Notes under the pieces: generated by a model
Told to the model about the DNA's origin: nothing
The model's database searches: none
Seen by the model: the letters and a program-made list of their open reading frames with translations, nothing else
In this document: piece by piece, positions 52,339 to 61,137 of the stretch
How the letters are laid out: each line of letters opens with the position of its first letter
How positions within the stretch are numbered: the stretch's first letter is position 1
Translations under genes and position numbers: made by a program
Assembly (NCBI GenBank): GCA_016297265.1
Contig: JAEDHB010000006.1
Span: forward strand, 1 to 63,206
Source of the DNA: Butyrivibrio sp.
Lineage (GTDB): Bacteria; Bacillota; Clostridia; Lachnospirales; Lachnospiraceae
DNA length: 63,206 nt
Direction of reading: 5' to 3'

Positions 52339-53139
52339 ATGTCAAAATTAACCTGTGCCATTGCAGATGACAATGAGCGAATGCGACAGTTACTTGAGGA
52401 TGTTCTCAACACAGACGGTGAAATAGAGGTTGTGGGTAAAGCCGGAAATGGTGAGGAAGCAATTACAGTAATAAAAGAAAAGGAGCCCGATGTTGTTTTG
52501 CTTGATTTGGTTATGCCGAGAATTGACGGTCTGATGGTGATGGAAAAGACAAACAACGATTCCACAATCAAAAAGAAGCCGGCATTTATTGTTGTGACGG
52601 CTGTCGGACAGGAAGGAATAACTGAGGATGCATTTAATCTGGGGGCAAATTATTATATAATGAAGCCCTTTGACAATACAACGCTGCTCAACAGAATACG
52701 TTTTATCAAATCAAATATGGGAAGGCATCCGGCGGTAAACAAGAATGTCAAGCCATCAGGGCTTGCGAAGGCTGAGGATATCAAGAATAATCTTGAATCT
52801 GATGTAACAAGAATAATTCAGGACATAGGCATTCCGGCGCATATTAAGGGTTATCAGTATATCCGTGAAGCAATAATGATGGCGGTGGAGGATATGGATA
52901 TGCTAAACTGCATAACCAAGGTGCTATATCCTACAATTGCGCAAAAATATCAGTCCACATCCAGCAGAATTGAACGAGCCATAAGGCATGCAATAGAAGT
53001 GGCATGGAACAGAGGAAGGATTGATACAATCGATTCTATTTTCGGATATACAATAAGTGATGACAGAGGAAAACCAACCAATTCTGAGTTTATTGCATTG
53101 ATTGCAGATAAAATAAGATTAGAGTATAAGACGAGATAA
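52339..53139 (+). CDS. spo0A: Sporulation master regulator Spo0A
   Basis: A 266-residue response regulator that commits cells to sporulation. The receiver domain has the acidic pocket ADDNER and phospho-Asp56 in LLDLVMPRIDG, plus TAVG and the KPFDNT Lys. The C-terminal DNA-binding domain (about 150-266) has the recognition helix SRIERAIRHAIEVAWNRG. No phosphorelay genes lie in the window. It carries its own promoter. Confidence 0.97.
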   Translation: MSKLTCAIADDNERMRQLLEDVLNTDGEIEVVGKAGNGEEAITVIKEKEPDVVLLDLVMPRIDGLMVMEKTNNDSTIKKKPAFIVVTAVGQEGITEDAFNLGANYYIMKPFDNTTLLNRIRFIKSNMGRHPAVNKNVKPSGLAKAEDIKNNLESDVTRIIQDIGIPAHIKGYQYIREAIMMAVEDMDMLNCITKVLYPTIAQKYQSTSSRIERAIRHAIEVAWNRGRIDTIDSIFGYTISDDRGKPTNSEFIALIADKIRLEYKTR

Positions 53140-53151
53140 GTTAAAAATAGT

Positions 53152-53179
53152 TTGTTTTATTATTGAAATATGTTATAAT
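53152..53179 (+). promoter_or_regulatory. Promoter of glgA
   Basis: TTGTTT (53152-53157), 16 bases ending TGT, TATAAT (53174-53179), with an extended -10. Confidence 0.6.
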
Positions 53180-53221
53180 TACTGTAATGGTCAAACCATA
53201 ATGTATTTGGAGGATTATAGC

Positions 53222-54658
53222 ATGAAAAATATTGTATTTATTGCATCAGAGGCAGTACCTTTTATCAAAACGGGAGGTCTTGCAGATGTTGCAGGTACAT
53301 TACCAAAATATTTTGACAAATCAAAATATGATGTCCGTGTAATTATACCTAATTATAAATGTATTCCACAGAAATATAAGGACCAAATGAAATTCGTAAC
53401 TAATTTCTATATGGACCTTTCATGGAGAAGTCAGTATGTCGGTATTTTTGAAATGATTTATGACGGGGTTCATTTCTATCTTATTGACAATGAATATTAT
53501 TTTAACGGTTTTAAGCCATATGGGTACATACATGAGGATATTGAGAAATTTGCATTCTTTAGCAAGGCTGCACTTTCGGCACTGCCTCTTATCGGTTTCA
53601 GACCGGACATTGTTCACTGCCATGACTGGCAGACCGGACTTATCCCGGTATATATGAAGGAAAGATTCCATGACGGTGAATTTTTCAGGGATATGAAGTC
53701 CATTATGACAATTCATAACCTGAAATTCCAGGGAATATGGGATGTCAAAGCTGTCAAAGACATTACAGGACTTCCAAACAGTTTCTTTACACCGGACAAG
53801 CTTGAAGCCTTCGGAGATGCGAATTATCTTAAGGGTGGAATTGTCTATGCTGACAAAGTAACCACCGTAAGTTCAAGCTATGTTGATGAGATTAAAACAC
53901 CATTTTATGGCGAGAAGCTGGATGGCCTTATGCGTGCCAGATCCAACGACCTTATCGGTATTGTCAATGGTATCGATTACGAAGAATTTGATCCTGAGAA
54001 GGACAAGTATATTGTGGCAAATTACAATCAGGTTACATTCCGTAAGGAAAAATACAAGAATAAAGTAGCTTTGCAGAAGGAATTGGGCCTTGAGGTTGAT
54101 AAGAACAAATTTATGATAGGAATAGTATCACGACTCACCGACCAGAAGGGCTTTGACCTCATTGCTTATGTAATGGACGAGCTTTGTACTGAGGATGTAC
54201 AGCTTGTAGTTCTTGGTACCGGTGAAGAAAGATACGAGAATATGTTCCGTCATTTTGATTGGAAATATAACAACAGAGTATCCGCTAATATTTATTATTC
54301 GGAAGAGATGTCCCACAAGGTATATGCAGCATGTGATGCATTCCTTATGCCATCATTGTTTGAACCATGCGGACTAAGCCAGCTGATGAGTTTGAGATAC
54401 GGTACAGTTCCTATTGTAAGGGAGACAGGCGGACTCAAGGATACAGTTGAGCCATATAATGAATATGAATCAACCGGAACAGGATTTTCGTTTGCCAACT
54501 ACAATGCACATGAGATGTTGGGAATCATCAACTATGCAAAGGATGTATATTACAATAAGAAAAGAGAATGGAATAAGATAGTTGACAGAGGTATGAAAGC
54601 TGATTTTTCCTGGGGAACATCGGCAGCTGAATATGAAAAATTATATGATGAGATGTAA
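53222..54658 (+). CDS. glgA: Glycogen synthase (ADP-glucose type, GT5)
   Basis: A 478-residue glucosyltransferase extending alpha-1,4-glucan from ADP-glucose. The donor-binding KTGGLADV is at residues 15-22; HCHDWQTGLIP is near 137, GIVSRLTDQKGFDL near 300 and the retaining-GT-B motif SLFEPCGLSQLMSLRYG near 380. ATG 53222 follows GGAGG. It stands alone, without other glg genes, which suggests the pathway is split on the chromosome. Confidence 0.95.
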   Translation: MKNIVFIASEAVPFIKTGGLADVAGTLPKYFDKSKYDVRVIIPNYKCIPQKYKDQMKFVTNFYMDLSWRSQYVGIFEMIYDGVHFYLIDNEYYFNGFKPYGYIHEDIEKFAFFSKAALSALPLIGFRPDIVHCHDWQTGLIPVYMKERFHDGEFFRDMKSIMTIHNLKFQGIWDVKAVKDITGLPNSFFTPDKLEAFGDANYLKGGIVYADKVTTVSSSYVDEIKTPFYGEKLDGLMRARSNDLIGIVNGIDYEEFDPEKDKYIVANYNQVTFRKEKYKNKVALQKELGLEVDKNKFMIGIVSRLTDQKGFDLIAYVMDELCTEDVQLVVLGTGEERYENMFRHFDWKYNNRVSANIYYSEEMSHKVYAACDAFLMPSLFEPCGLSQLMSLRYGTVPIVRETGGLKDTVEPYNEYESTGTGFSFANYNAHEMLGIINYAKDVYYNKKREWNKIVDRGMKADFSWGTSAAEYEKLYDEM

Positions 54659-54662
54659 TAAT

Positions 54663-54697
54663 AATCGGTTAGCATTATTGCTAACCGATTTCTTTTA
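54663..54697. terminator. Bidirectional terminator between glgA and rqcH
   Basis: A 12-bp perfect stem (AATCGGTTAGCA 54663-54674, TGCTAACCGATT 54679-54690, loop TTAT) is followed by TCTTTTATT. The right arm extends into the last codons of the convergent gene. Confidence 0.85.
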
Positions 54698-56426
54698 TTC
54701 CGGATATGTCCGGAGAAATAATCATTGAATAATTCGTATGGTAAATTACAAAACCCGGGGCGGAACCGTTGACTTTTTTAACTGCCTTCTTTTCCACATA
54801 ATCAATTTCGACTTTTTCCTGATTTTTACCTTTGGAATAATATGCTGCAAGTGCCGCCGCCTCCTCAAAGGTCCGGTCAGGAAGTTCATCACCGCCGGAT
54901 TTGACAATTACATGGGAACCCGGGATTCCCTTTGCGTGAAACCACCAGTCGTTGCCGTTGGCAAGTTTGAAGGTCAGTTCCTCGTTCTGGATATTGTTTT
55001 TACCCACATAGATATCATATCCGTCTGAAGAAAGATAGTGCAGTGGTTTACTCTTAATATGGCGCATCTTGTTGTTGCTCTGACCGGTTTTTCTTGTATA
55101 GCCGGAGAGTGCAAGCTCTTCCCTTATTTGCAGCAAATCGTCATAATCCGTAGCAATATCAAGGGAAATAAGAATTGATTCCAGGTGCTCAATTTCTTTA
55201 CGGGTACCGGTTATCAGTTCTGAAAGCGCCTCGTGGGTTCTCTTGAGTTTGTTGTATTTGTCAAAATACTTCTTGCTGTTTTCATGCGGAGACAAATCCT
55301 TATCCAGCGGAACTTCTATTTCCTCATTGTTGTAGTAATTGAGAAGAATGGCACTGGTGGCACCTTCCTCGATATCGTATCCGTACACATTGAGGAGTTC
55401 ACCGTAGATTTTGTATTTGTCACGCTTTTTTGTGTCCTCCAGCTGCTTCAATTGTAAATCATATTTTTTGTAATCGCGTTCAAGAATTGTATTGATAAGC
55501 TGACGCAAATCCGCTGATTTCTGGTGAATTCGGGTGTGATTATTTTTTTCCGCATAATAGGTCTCAAGCATATCACTGGCATCTTCAAAGGATTTGCATT
55601 CATATTTTGAAAATATTATGAAGGGCACAACAGAATACTCAAAAGGAATCCGTTTGTCGTCATAGTAGATATTGTAATCAAAATTGCAGGATTTCACATC
55701 ATCCATAAGGTTGCAAAAAATTGTTCCGAGGTGGAGAAGTTCATCGTCCGATAAATCGGATACAGGGAGCGCTGAATCAATGCCTGCACGCTCACATATT
55801 TCTTCGGCAAGCACCGGACTGATACCGGTATAAGTCCGGTAAACGGATTTGCCGATGATACCGCTACCTGATTTTATGTCTGCGACAAAGTCATCTCTGT
55901 TAACCTCGAGAGGATTGCGCTTGTTGGTAGTATTCGGGATGAAATAATCCCTTCCGGGAAGTACCTCGCGCACAGAACTTAACCCTGCGTGAATTCTTTT
56001 TATGCTGTCCAGAATCACATGGTTTTCATCGGTAAAAATAATATTGCTGTGCTTGCCCATCAGCTCGACAATAAGATATTTTGTGCACAAATCGCCCAGT
56101 TCGTCCAGGTGCTCAATCTTTATGCAGATGATTCTTTCGAGACCCGGCTGGGTAATTTCTATGATTCGACCGTTGTTGATATGTTTTCTTAGCAGCATAC
56201 AGAACATCGGGGCCGTCAAAGGAGCAGGCTTGTTCGAGGATGTAATGTATGCAAGGGGCAAAGTCGGATTGACGGATAAGAGAAGCCTTAGCTGTCCGCC
56301 GGGTGCTTTGATGGTGCAAAGTATTTCATCCTTTTCCGTCTGTGCAATCTTGTTCAATCGACCCCCGGAGAGCTTTGTATTGAGCTCGTTCACCAGAGCA
56401 TGAATTGTAATTCCGTCAAATGCCAT
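54681..56426 (-). CDS. rqcH: NFACT-family ribosome quality control protein RqcH (FbpA-like)
   Basis: A 581-residue Rqc2 homologue that binds stalled 50S subunits and recruits Ala-tRNA to add C-terminal Ala tails. The NFACT-N domain (1-170) has AFDGITIHALVNEL and KHSNIIF; the helix-hairpin and long coiled coil follow (about 175-430). The NFACT-R domain (about 445-560) has the diagnostic DWWFHAKGIPGSHVIVK. The usual Asp-Arg pair reads Glu-Arg here (GLERIIC), a conservative change. The SD AAGGTGG precedes the ATG. It is often annotated as fibronectin-binding protein. Confidence 0.93.
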   Translation of the reverse strand: MAFDGITIHALVNELNTKLSGGRLNKIAQTEKDEILCTIKAPGGQLRLLLSVNPTLPLAYITSSNKPAPLTAPMFCMLLRKHINNGRIIEITQPGLERIICIKIEHLDELGDLCTKYLIVELMGKHSNIIFTDENHVILDSIKRIHAGLSSVREVLPGRDYFIPNTTNKRNPLEVNRDDFVADIKSGSGIIGKSVYRTYTGISPVLAEEICERAGIDSALPVSDLSDDELLHLGTIFCNLMDDVKSCNFDYNIYYDDKRIPFEYSVVPFIIFSKYECKSFEDASDMLETYYAEKNNHTRIHQKSADLRQLINTILERDYKKYDLQLKQLEDTKKRDKYKIYGELLNVYGYDIEEGATSAILLNYYNNEEIEVPLDKDLSPHENSKKYFDKYNKLKRTHEALSELITGTRKEIEHLESILISLDIATDYDDLLQIREELALSGYTRKTGQSNNKMRHIKSKPLHYLSSDGYDIYVGKNNIQNEELTFKLANGNDWWFHAKGIPGSHVIVKSGGDELPDRTFEEAAALAAYYSKGKNQEKVEIDYVEKKAVKKVNGSAPGFVIYHTNYSMIISPDISGIKEIG

Positions 56427-56458
56427 AATGCTTTACCACCTTTACAAAAATTACAATA

Positions 56459-56464
56459 AGTATA
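56459..56464 (-). promoter_or_regulatory. Possible extended -10 of rqcH
   Basis: Minus strand TATACT (56464-56459) is preceded by TGG, about 33 bases upstream of the rqcH start. No -35 is seen. Confidence 0.35.
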
Positions 56465-56474
56465 CCATGTAATC

Positions 56475-56503
56475 TTGCAATATTGTAGTACAAATGTTAA
56501 AAT
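56475..56503 (+). promoter_or_regulatory. Promoter of yicC-gmk-rpoZ
   Basis: TTGCAA (56475-56480), 17 bases ending TGT, TAAAAT (56498-56503). Confidence 0.65.
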
Positions 56504-56548
56504 ATTATGTAGTTTTTTTGAATACATATATGTGCGGAGGCTTAGCTC

Positions 56549-57427
56549 ATGATTAAGAGTATGACAGGTTTTGGCAGAAGCGAGGTATCGGATTCTGACA
56601 GAAAGATAACAATTGAGATGAAATCGGTTAATCACCGCTATTTTGAACCGACAATTAAGATGCCTAAGAAGCTCAGTGTATACGAGGCCGGTATCAGAAC
56701 CGTTCTTAAAAAATACATCGCAAGGGGCAAGGTTGATATATTTGTAACCTATGAAGATTTTTCAGAAAATAAGTTCTGCCTCAAATATAACGAGGATCTG
56801 GCTAATGAATATATGAGTATTTTCAAATATATGTCGGAGCAGTTTGGCATTGAAAACGACATCAAGGTGTCCGGACTGTCAAGATATCCCGAAGTTATTA
56901 CGATGGAAGAACAGTCAAATGATGAGGATGAGTTGTGGCATCTTCTTGAAAAGGCAGTTGAGAATGCATGCGTCGCCTTTGTTGAAACAAGAATTACAGA
57001 GGGCGACAAGCTGAAAAATGATATAACAGACAAACTCAATTATATGCTTAACCTGGTGGACAATATAGAGGAGCGAAGCCCTGAAATTATTGAAGAATAT
57101 CGCAACAAAATATTGGATAAGGTGCATGAACTTCTGGAGGATTCCACCGTGGATGAAAACAGAATTGCAACAGAGGTTACAATTTTTGCAGATAAGATTT
57201 GTGTGGATGAGGAGACAGTAAGACTCAGAAGCCATATTGAAAGTACAATAGATACCCTCAATGAGGGCGGAAGCGTTGGCCGCAAGCTTGATTTTATCGC
57301 ACAGGAAATGAACCGCGAGGCAAATACAATCCTGTCAAAAGCAAATGATTTGGAGGTATCCAACTGGGCTATCAGCCTCAAGACAGAAATCGAAAAGGTT
57401 CGCGAGCAGATTCAGAATATTGAATAG
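56549..57427 (+). CDS. yicC: YicC/YloC family endoribonuclease
   Basis: A 292-residue protein with YicC-like N-terminal (IKSMTGFGRSE; EMKSVNHRYFEPTIKMP near 30) and DUF1732 C-terminal domains (GRKLDFIAQEMNREANTILSKAND in blocks near 250). Family members are stress-related endoribonucleases. It is followed by gmk after 17 bases; the small remA-type gene that often sits between them in Firmicutes is absent. Confidence 0.94.
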   Translation: MIKSMTGFGRSEVSDSDRKITIEMKSVNHRYFEPTIKMPKKLSVYEAGIRTVLKKYIARGKVDIFVTYEDFSENKFCLKYNEDLANEYMSIFKYMSEQFGIENDIKVSGLSRYPEVITMEEQSNDEDELWHLLEKAVENACVAFVETRITEGDKLKNDITDKLNYMLNLVDNIEERSPEIIEEYRNKILDKVHELLEDSTVDENRIATEVTIFADKICVDEETVRLRSHIESTIDTLNEGGSVGRKLDFIAQEMNREANTILSKANDLEVSNWAISLKTEIEKVREQIQNIE

Positions 57428-57444
57428 TATGGAAGGAAAATAAT

Positions 57445-58059
57445 ATGAGCAGAGGAAAACTTATTGTGGTTTCAGGATTTTCCGGAGCAGGCAAAGGCAC
57501 TGTCATGAAGGAAATAATGAATTCATATGACAATTATGCGCTTTCTGTTTCGGCAACCACCAGGAGTCCGAGACCCGGCGAGGTGGAGGGTATTTCCTAT
57601 TTTTTTAAGACGGATGATGAATTCAGGCAGATGATTGAGAAGGACGAACTCATTGAATATGCCGGATATGTGGGACATTATTACGGAACACCAAAGCAAT
57701 TTGTCGAAAAAAATCTTGACGAGGGTAAGGATGTGTTTTTGGAAATCGAAATCCAAGGAGCCCTTAAAGTAAAAGAAAAATATCCGGATGCAGTGCTTAT
57801 GTTTATTACCCCTCCGGATGCCAAAACTCTCAGGGAACGCCTCGTCAACAGGGGGACCGAGTCCATGGACGTAATTGAGAAAAGGCTTGCTAGAGCTGCG
57901 GAAGAAGCAAACGGAGTGGAGGCCTACGACTACATTGTTATCAACGATAATTTGCAAGAATGTGTAGAAATGGTTGACAGAATCGTAAAATGTGAGCATA
58001 ATAGAACAAGTGAGCGAATGTCGATTATTAACAGCATTCGCAATGATTTAACCAAATAA
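57445..58059 (+). CDS. gmk: Guanylate kinase
   Basis: A 204-residue enzyme phosphorylating GMP to GDP. The P-loop is GFSGAGKGTV near residue 10; the GMP-binding SATTRSPRPGEVEGISYFF (in blocks) is near 35; the lid RGTESMDVIEKRL is near 137. The SD is GGAAGG. It lies in the usual yicC-gmk-rpoZ order. Confidence 0.97.
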   Translation: MSRGKLIVVSGFSGAGKGTVMKEIMNSYDNYALSVSATTRSPRPGEVEGISYFFKTDDEFRQMIEKDELIEYAGYVGHYYGTPKQFVEKNLDEGKDVFLEIEIQGALKVKEKYPDAVLMFITPPDAKTLRERLVNRGTESMDVIEKRLARAAEEANGVEAYDYIVINDNLQECVEMVDRIVKCEHNRTSERMSIINSIRNDLTK

Positions 58060-58084
58060 TCATTTTAGTAAGGAGATATGATAA

Positions 58085-58330
58085 ATGATACATCCATCTT
58101 ATTCAGAATTAATGGAAGTAATTAATAATGAGGTTGAACAGGGTGAACAGCCACCTGTACAGAGCCGTTATTCATTGGTAATTGCAACATCCAAGAGAGC
58201 AAGACAGATAATTGACGGAGCACCAACCTATGTTGACGGCAAGGGCAAGAAGCCTTTATCGGTTGCTGTTGAAGAACTGTATAATAAGAAAGTTACAATT
58301 GTTGGAGACGAAGGAGACGACGCCAACTAA
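58085..58330 (+). CDS. rpoZ: RNA polymerase omega subunit
   Basis: An 81-residue subunit aiding RNA polymerase assembly. It has HPSYSELMEVI, the family core RYSLVIATSKRARQI and the conserved PLSVAVEELYNKKV. The acidic end is GDEGDDAN. An AAGGAG SD precedes it. No coaBC or priA follows, so the operon ends here. Confidence 0.92.
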   Translation: MIHPSYSELMEVINNEVEQGEQPPVQSRYSLVIATSKRARQIIDGAPTYVDGKGKKPLSVAVEELYNKKVTIVGDEGDDAN

Positions 58331-58358
58331 TAGGTCACATTAATTATAAAACGCAATA

Positions 58359-58436
58359 GTCCTGGGCGTGGTGAGGGATGCAAAGAGGCATTTCTTATGA
58401 TGCGCAGGACATCTTTATAATTTGACAGGACATATT
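58359..58436 (+). ncRNA. Structured RNA element with two mutually exclusive pairings upstream of the aminotransferase
   Basis: GTCCTG (58359-58364) can pair with CAGGAC at 58405-58410 (extended by GCGT/ATGC around a G-G mismatch), or with a second CAGGAC at 58426-58431 that is followed by ATATTTTT. An inner hairpin ATGC-AAAGAG-GCAT is also possible. The choice between anti-terminator and terminator-like forms resembles a riboswitch or attenuator. I match it to no known class. Confidence 0.4.
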
Positions 58437-58458
58437 TTTAAACTTGGAGGAAAAGAAT

Positions 58459-59736
58459 ATGAAGAAATACTCAGAAATGTCAGCGGACGAGCTTAAGAGT
58501 GCGTTGGCGGAACTTAACAAAGAATATGATGATGTCAAGGCAAAGGGCCTTAAACTTGATATGTCAAGAGGAAAGCCTTCACCTGCGCAGCTCAATGTTT
58601 CAAACGAGATGATGAATATAATTGTAAGTGATTCCGATATGTGTACTGCAAACGGAACTGACTGCAGAAACTACGGCGGACTTGACGGTATCGCTGAAGC
58701 TAAAACTCTTATGGCAGATTTGATGGGAACCAAACCTGAAAATATCATTGTCGGCGGTAATGCAAGTCTTAATCTTATGTATGACTGTGTAGCATCATCA
58801 ATGTTGTTCGGCGTAATGGGTTCAACACCATGGTGCAAGCTTGATAAGGTAAAATTTCTCTGTCCGGTACCGGGATATGACAGACATTTCAGCATCACAG
58901 AGCTTATGGGAATCGAGATGATTAATGTTCCGATGACGGCTGAAGGTCCTGATATGGATATTGTTGAAAAGCTTGTATCAGAGGATTCATCAATCAAAGG
59001 TATATGGTGTGTACCAAAGTATTCAAATCCACAGGGAGTTGTATATTCGGATGAGACAGTAAAAAGATTTGCAAATCTTAAGCCTGCCGCAAAGGATTTC
59101 AGAATATATTGGGACAACGCTTATGCAATTCATTATATTTATGATTCATCAATCGAGATTCCTGATATCATATCCGAATGTGAAAAAGCAGGCAATCCTG
59201 ATATGGTTTATGAATTTGCTTCAACCTCAAAGGTCAGCTATGCAGGTGGAGGTATTTCCGCAGTTGCATCCTCAAAAGCTAACCTTGACTGGATTAAGAA
59301 GAGACTGACGGTTCAGACAATCAGTTATGATAAACTTAATCAGCTCAGACATGCACGCTATTTTAAGGACGCAGCAGGTCTTAAGAAACAGATGGAAAAA
59401 CATGCCGAAATGCTCAGACCGAAATTTGATGCGGTAATCGAAATCCTTGATGAACTCAAAGAACTGGGCGTGGGTGATTTTGTTAAGCCAATGGGCGGAT
59501 ATTTTATTTGTTTTGAATCAATGGAAGGCTGTGCAAAATCAATCGTAGCAAAATGTAAGGAAGCAGGAGTTGTTTTGACAGGTGCAGGAGCACCATTCCC
59601 ATACGGAAAGGATCCTAAGGATAACATAATTAGAATTGCTCCTTCCTATCCGACACCGGAAGAACTTAAGCAGGCAGCAGAATTGTTTGCTCTTTGCGTC
59701 AAAATAGTTTCAATTGAAAAATTATTAGCTGAATAA
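58459..59736 (+). CDS. PLP-dependent aminotransferase (aspartate aminotransferase-like, PF12897 type)
   Basis: A 425-residue fold-type I aminotransferase. LDMSRGKPSPAQLNVS is near residue 33, the substrate-binding YGGLDGIAEAK near 72, YWDNAYAIHY near 215, and the PLP Lys in FASTSKVSYAGGG near 252. The C-terminus has IRIAPSYPTPEELK. The group is annotated as aspartate aminotransferase, but substrate cannot be confirmed here. ATG 58459 follows GGAGG. The 128-base leader carries an RNA fold. proC follows after 13 bases. Confidence 0.88.
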   Translation: MKKYSEMSADELKSALAELNKEYDDVKAKGLKLDMSRGKPSPAQLNVSNEMMNIIVSDSDMCTANGTDCRNYGGLDGIAEAKTLMADLMGTKPENIIVGGNASLNLMYDCVASSMLFGVMGSTPWCKLDKVKFLCPVPGYDRHFSITELMGIEMINVPMTAEGPDMDIVEKLVSEDSSIKGIWCVPKYSNPQGVVYSDETVKRFANLKPAAKDFRIYWDNAYAIHYIYDSSIEIPDIISECEKAGNPDMVYEFASTSKVSYAGGGISAVASSKANLDWIKKRLTVQTISYDKLNQLRHARYFKDAAGLKKQMEKHAEMLRPKFDAVIEILDELKELGVGDFVKPMGGYFICFESMEGCAKSIVAKCKEAGVVLTGAGAPFPYGKDPKDNIIRIAPSYPTPEELKQAAELFALCVKIVSIEKLLAE

Positions 59737-59749
59737 ACAGGAGGAAGCC

Positions 59750-60550
59750 ATGAATACTTTTGGATTTATCGGAATGGGAAATATGGGACATGCAATGCTC
59801 AACGGCGTTATGAGAAGATTTGATTCAAGTCAGATTATTTTCACGGACGCATCCGAGATGGTACGCGTCAAAGTCTCTGAAGAGACGGGAATCAAATGTC
59901 TTCCAACCAATATTGAAGTTGCAAATAGCGTAAAATATATTATTTTGGCAGTTAAACCACAGTATTATGATGCCGTAATCAACAATATCAGAAATGTTGT
60001 AACGGAGGACAAAATCATTATTTCGCTTGCGCCGGGAATAACAATAGCCGATATTGAAAGTAAATTTGACAGGGATGTCCGTGTAGTAAGATGTATGCCT
60101 AATACACCGGCCATGATTGGTGAGGGAATGACGGGCGTATCCTACGAAAACAACAGATATAATCTTGAAGAAACCGATGTTATTGCCCAGTTCTTCGGCT
60201 CATTTGGTAAATTCAGAATCGTGGAGGAGAGACTGCTTAATACAGTGACCTGTGTCAGCGGCAGCTCACCGGCATATGTATATATGTTTATTGAAGCGCT
60301 TGCCGACAGTGCGGTAAAATACGGAATGAGCAGAGCCGATGCAATCGAATTTGCAGCGATGACGGTAAAAGGTGCTGCTGATATGGTTCTCAATACAAAA
60401 GAACATCCGGCAGTATTAAAGGACCGCGTATGCTCACCGGGAGGAACCACCATAGCGGGTGTTGCCGCCCTTGAAGAAAAAGGCTTCAGAAATGCCATCA
60501 TTTCCGCAACCGACAAATGTTACGAAAAATGTAATGGAGTTGCAAAATAA
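59750..60550 (+). CDS. proC: Pyrroline-5-carboxylate reductase
   Basis: A 266-residue NAD(P)H enzyme for the last step of proline synthesis. The nucleotide-binding GFIGMGNMGHAML is at the N-terminus, LAVKPQYYD near 65 and RCMPNTPAMIGEGM near 112. The signature SPGGTTIAGVAALEEKGFRNAI (in blocks) is near 226. No proAB is adjacent. It has an AGGAGG SD and overlaps nothing; the Nudix gene starts one base after its stop. Confidence 0.96.
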   Translation: MNTFGFIGMGNMGHAMLNGVMRRFDSSQIIFTDASEMVRVKVSEETGIKCLPTNIEVANSVKYIILAVKPQYYDAVINNIRNVVTEDKIIISLAPGITIADIESKFDRDVRVVRCMPNTPAMIGEGMTGVSYENNRYNLEETDVIAQFFGSFGKFRIVEERLLNTVTCVSGSSPAYVYMFIEALADSAVKYGMSRADAIEFAAMTVKGAADMVLNTKEHPAVLKDRVCSPGGTTIAGVAALEEKGFRNAIISATDKCYEKCNGVAK

Positions 60551-60551
60551 T

Positions 60552-61088
60552 ATGGATGATGTAAAAAGAATTAACCGTGAATTGATGTATGAGGGCGCAA
60601 TTGTGGATATATATTCGGACACAATGCAGTTTTCCAACGGTAATACCGCAAAATGGGACCTTGTAGCCCACAGAAAAGGCGCCGCCGCCGTGGTTCCCGT
60701 ACTTGACAATGGCAAAATACTCATGGTAAAGCAGTACAGAAACGCTCTTGACAGATATACCCTTGAAATTCCGGCAGGAGCAAGGGACAGTGTTGACGAG
60801 CCAACAGATGTATGTGCCGCCAGAGAGCTTGAGGAAGAGACCGGCTACAGGGCGGGTAAAATTGAAAAACTCATTACAGTTGCCACCACAGTTGCCTTTT
60901 GCAATGAAATCATAGATATTTATGTTGCTACGGAGCTTGAAAAAACCGAGCGACATTTGGACGAGAATGAATTTGTTGATGTGGAAGAATATAGTATCGA
61001 GGATTTAACGGATATGATTTTTTCAGGCAAAATACAGGATTCAAAAACCCTTGGCGCATTGCTGGCGTACAATAAGAAATATAAGTAA
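60552..61088 (+). CDS. nudF: Nudix hydrolase, ADP-ribose pyrophosphatase type
   Basis: A 178-residue enzyme likely cleaving ADP-ribose to AMP and ribose 5-phosphate. The Nudix helix is PAGARDSVDEPTDVCAAREL followed by EEETGY, with one extra residue between the first Gly and Glu compared with the GX5E consensus. ATG 60552 is chosen; an upstream in-frame extension would overlap proC heavily. It is neighbour to a SpoIIM-like gene, as in B. subtilis nudF. Confidence 0.88.
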   Translation: MDDVKRINRELMYEGAIVDIYSDTMQFSNGNTAKWDLVAHRKGAAAVVPVLDNGKILMVKQYRNALDRYTLEIPAGARDSVDEPTDVCAARELEEETGYRAGKIEKLITVATTVAFCNEIIDIYVATELEKTERHLDENEFVDVEEYSIEDLTDMIFSGKIQDSKTLGALLAYNKKYK

Positions 61089-61090
61089 TA

Positions 61091-61119
61091 TTAAAACTGC
61101 CTTCTTCATAGACTATAAT
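61091..61119 (+). promoter_or_regulatory. Possible promoter inside the terminator before the SpoIIM-like gene
   Basis: TTAAAA (61091-61096), 17 bases, TATAAT (61114-61119). The -10 lies in the terminator loop, so transcription would begin near or after the annotated ATG. Confidence 0.4.
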
Positions 61120-61137
61120 TATGGAGAAGGTATTTTT
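61100..61137 (+). terminator. Terminator after the Nudix gene
   Basis: CCTTCTTCAT (61100-61109) pairs with ATGGAGAAGG (61121-61130, one G-U), followed by TATTTTTT. The right arm contains the first codons of the following ORF. Confidence 0.7.

Noticed and set aside
57702..57708. TGTCGAA inside gmk as a Spo0A site
   Set aside because: It lies within coding sequence (the FVEK region) and is far from any start; a 7-base match is expected by chance in 63 kb.
58359..58412. SAM-type or guanidine-type riboswitch
   Set aside because: The GAGGGA-like bases are suggestive, but the conserved core elements and kink-turn of these classes are absent.
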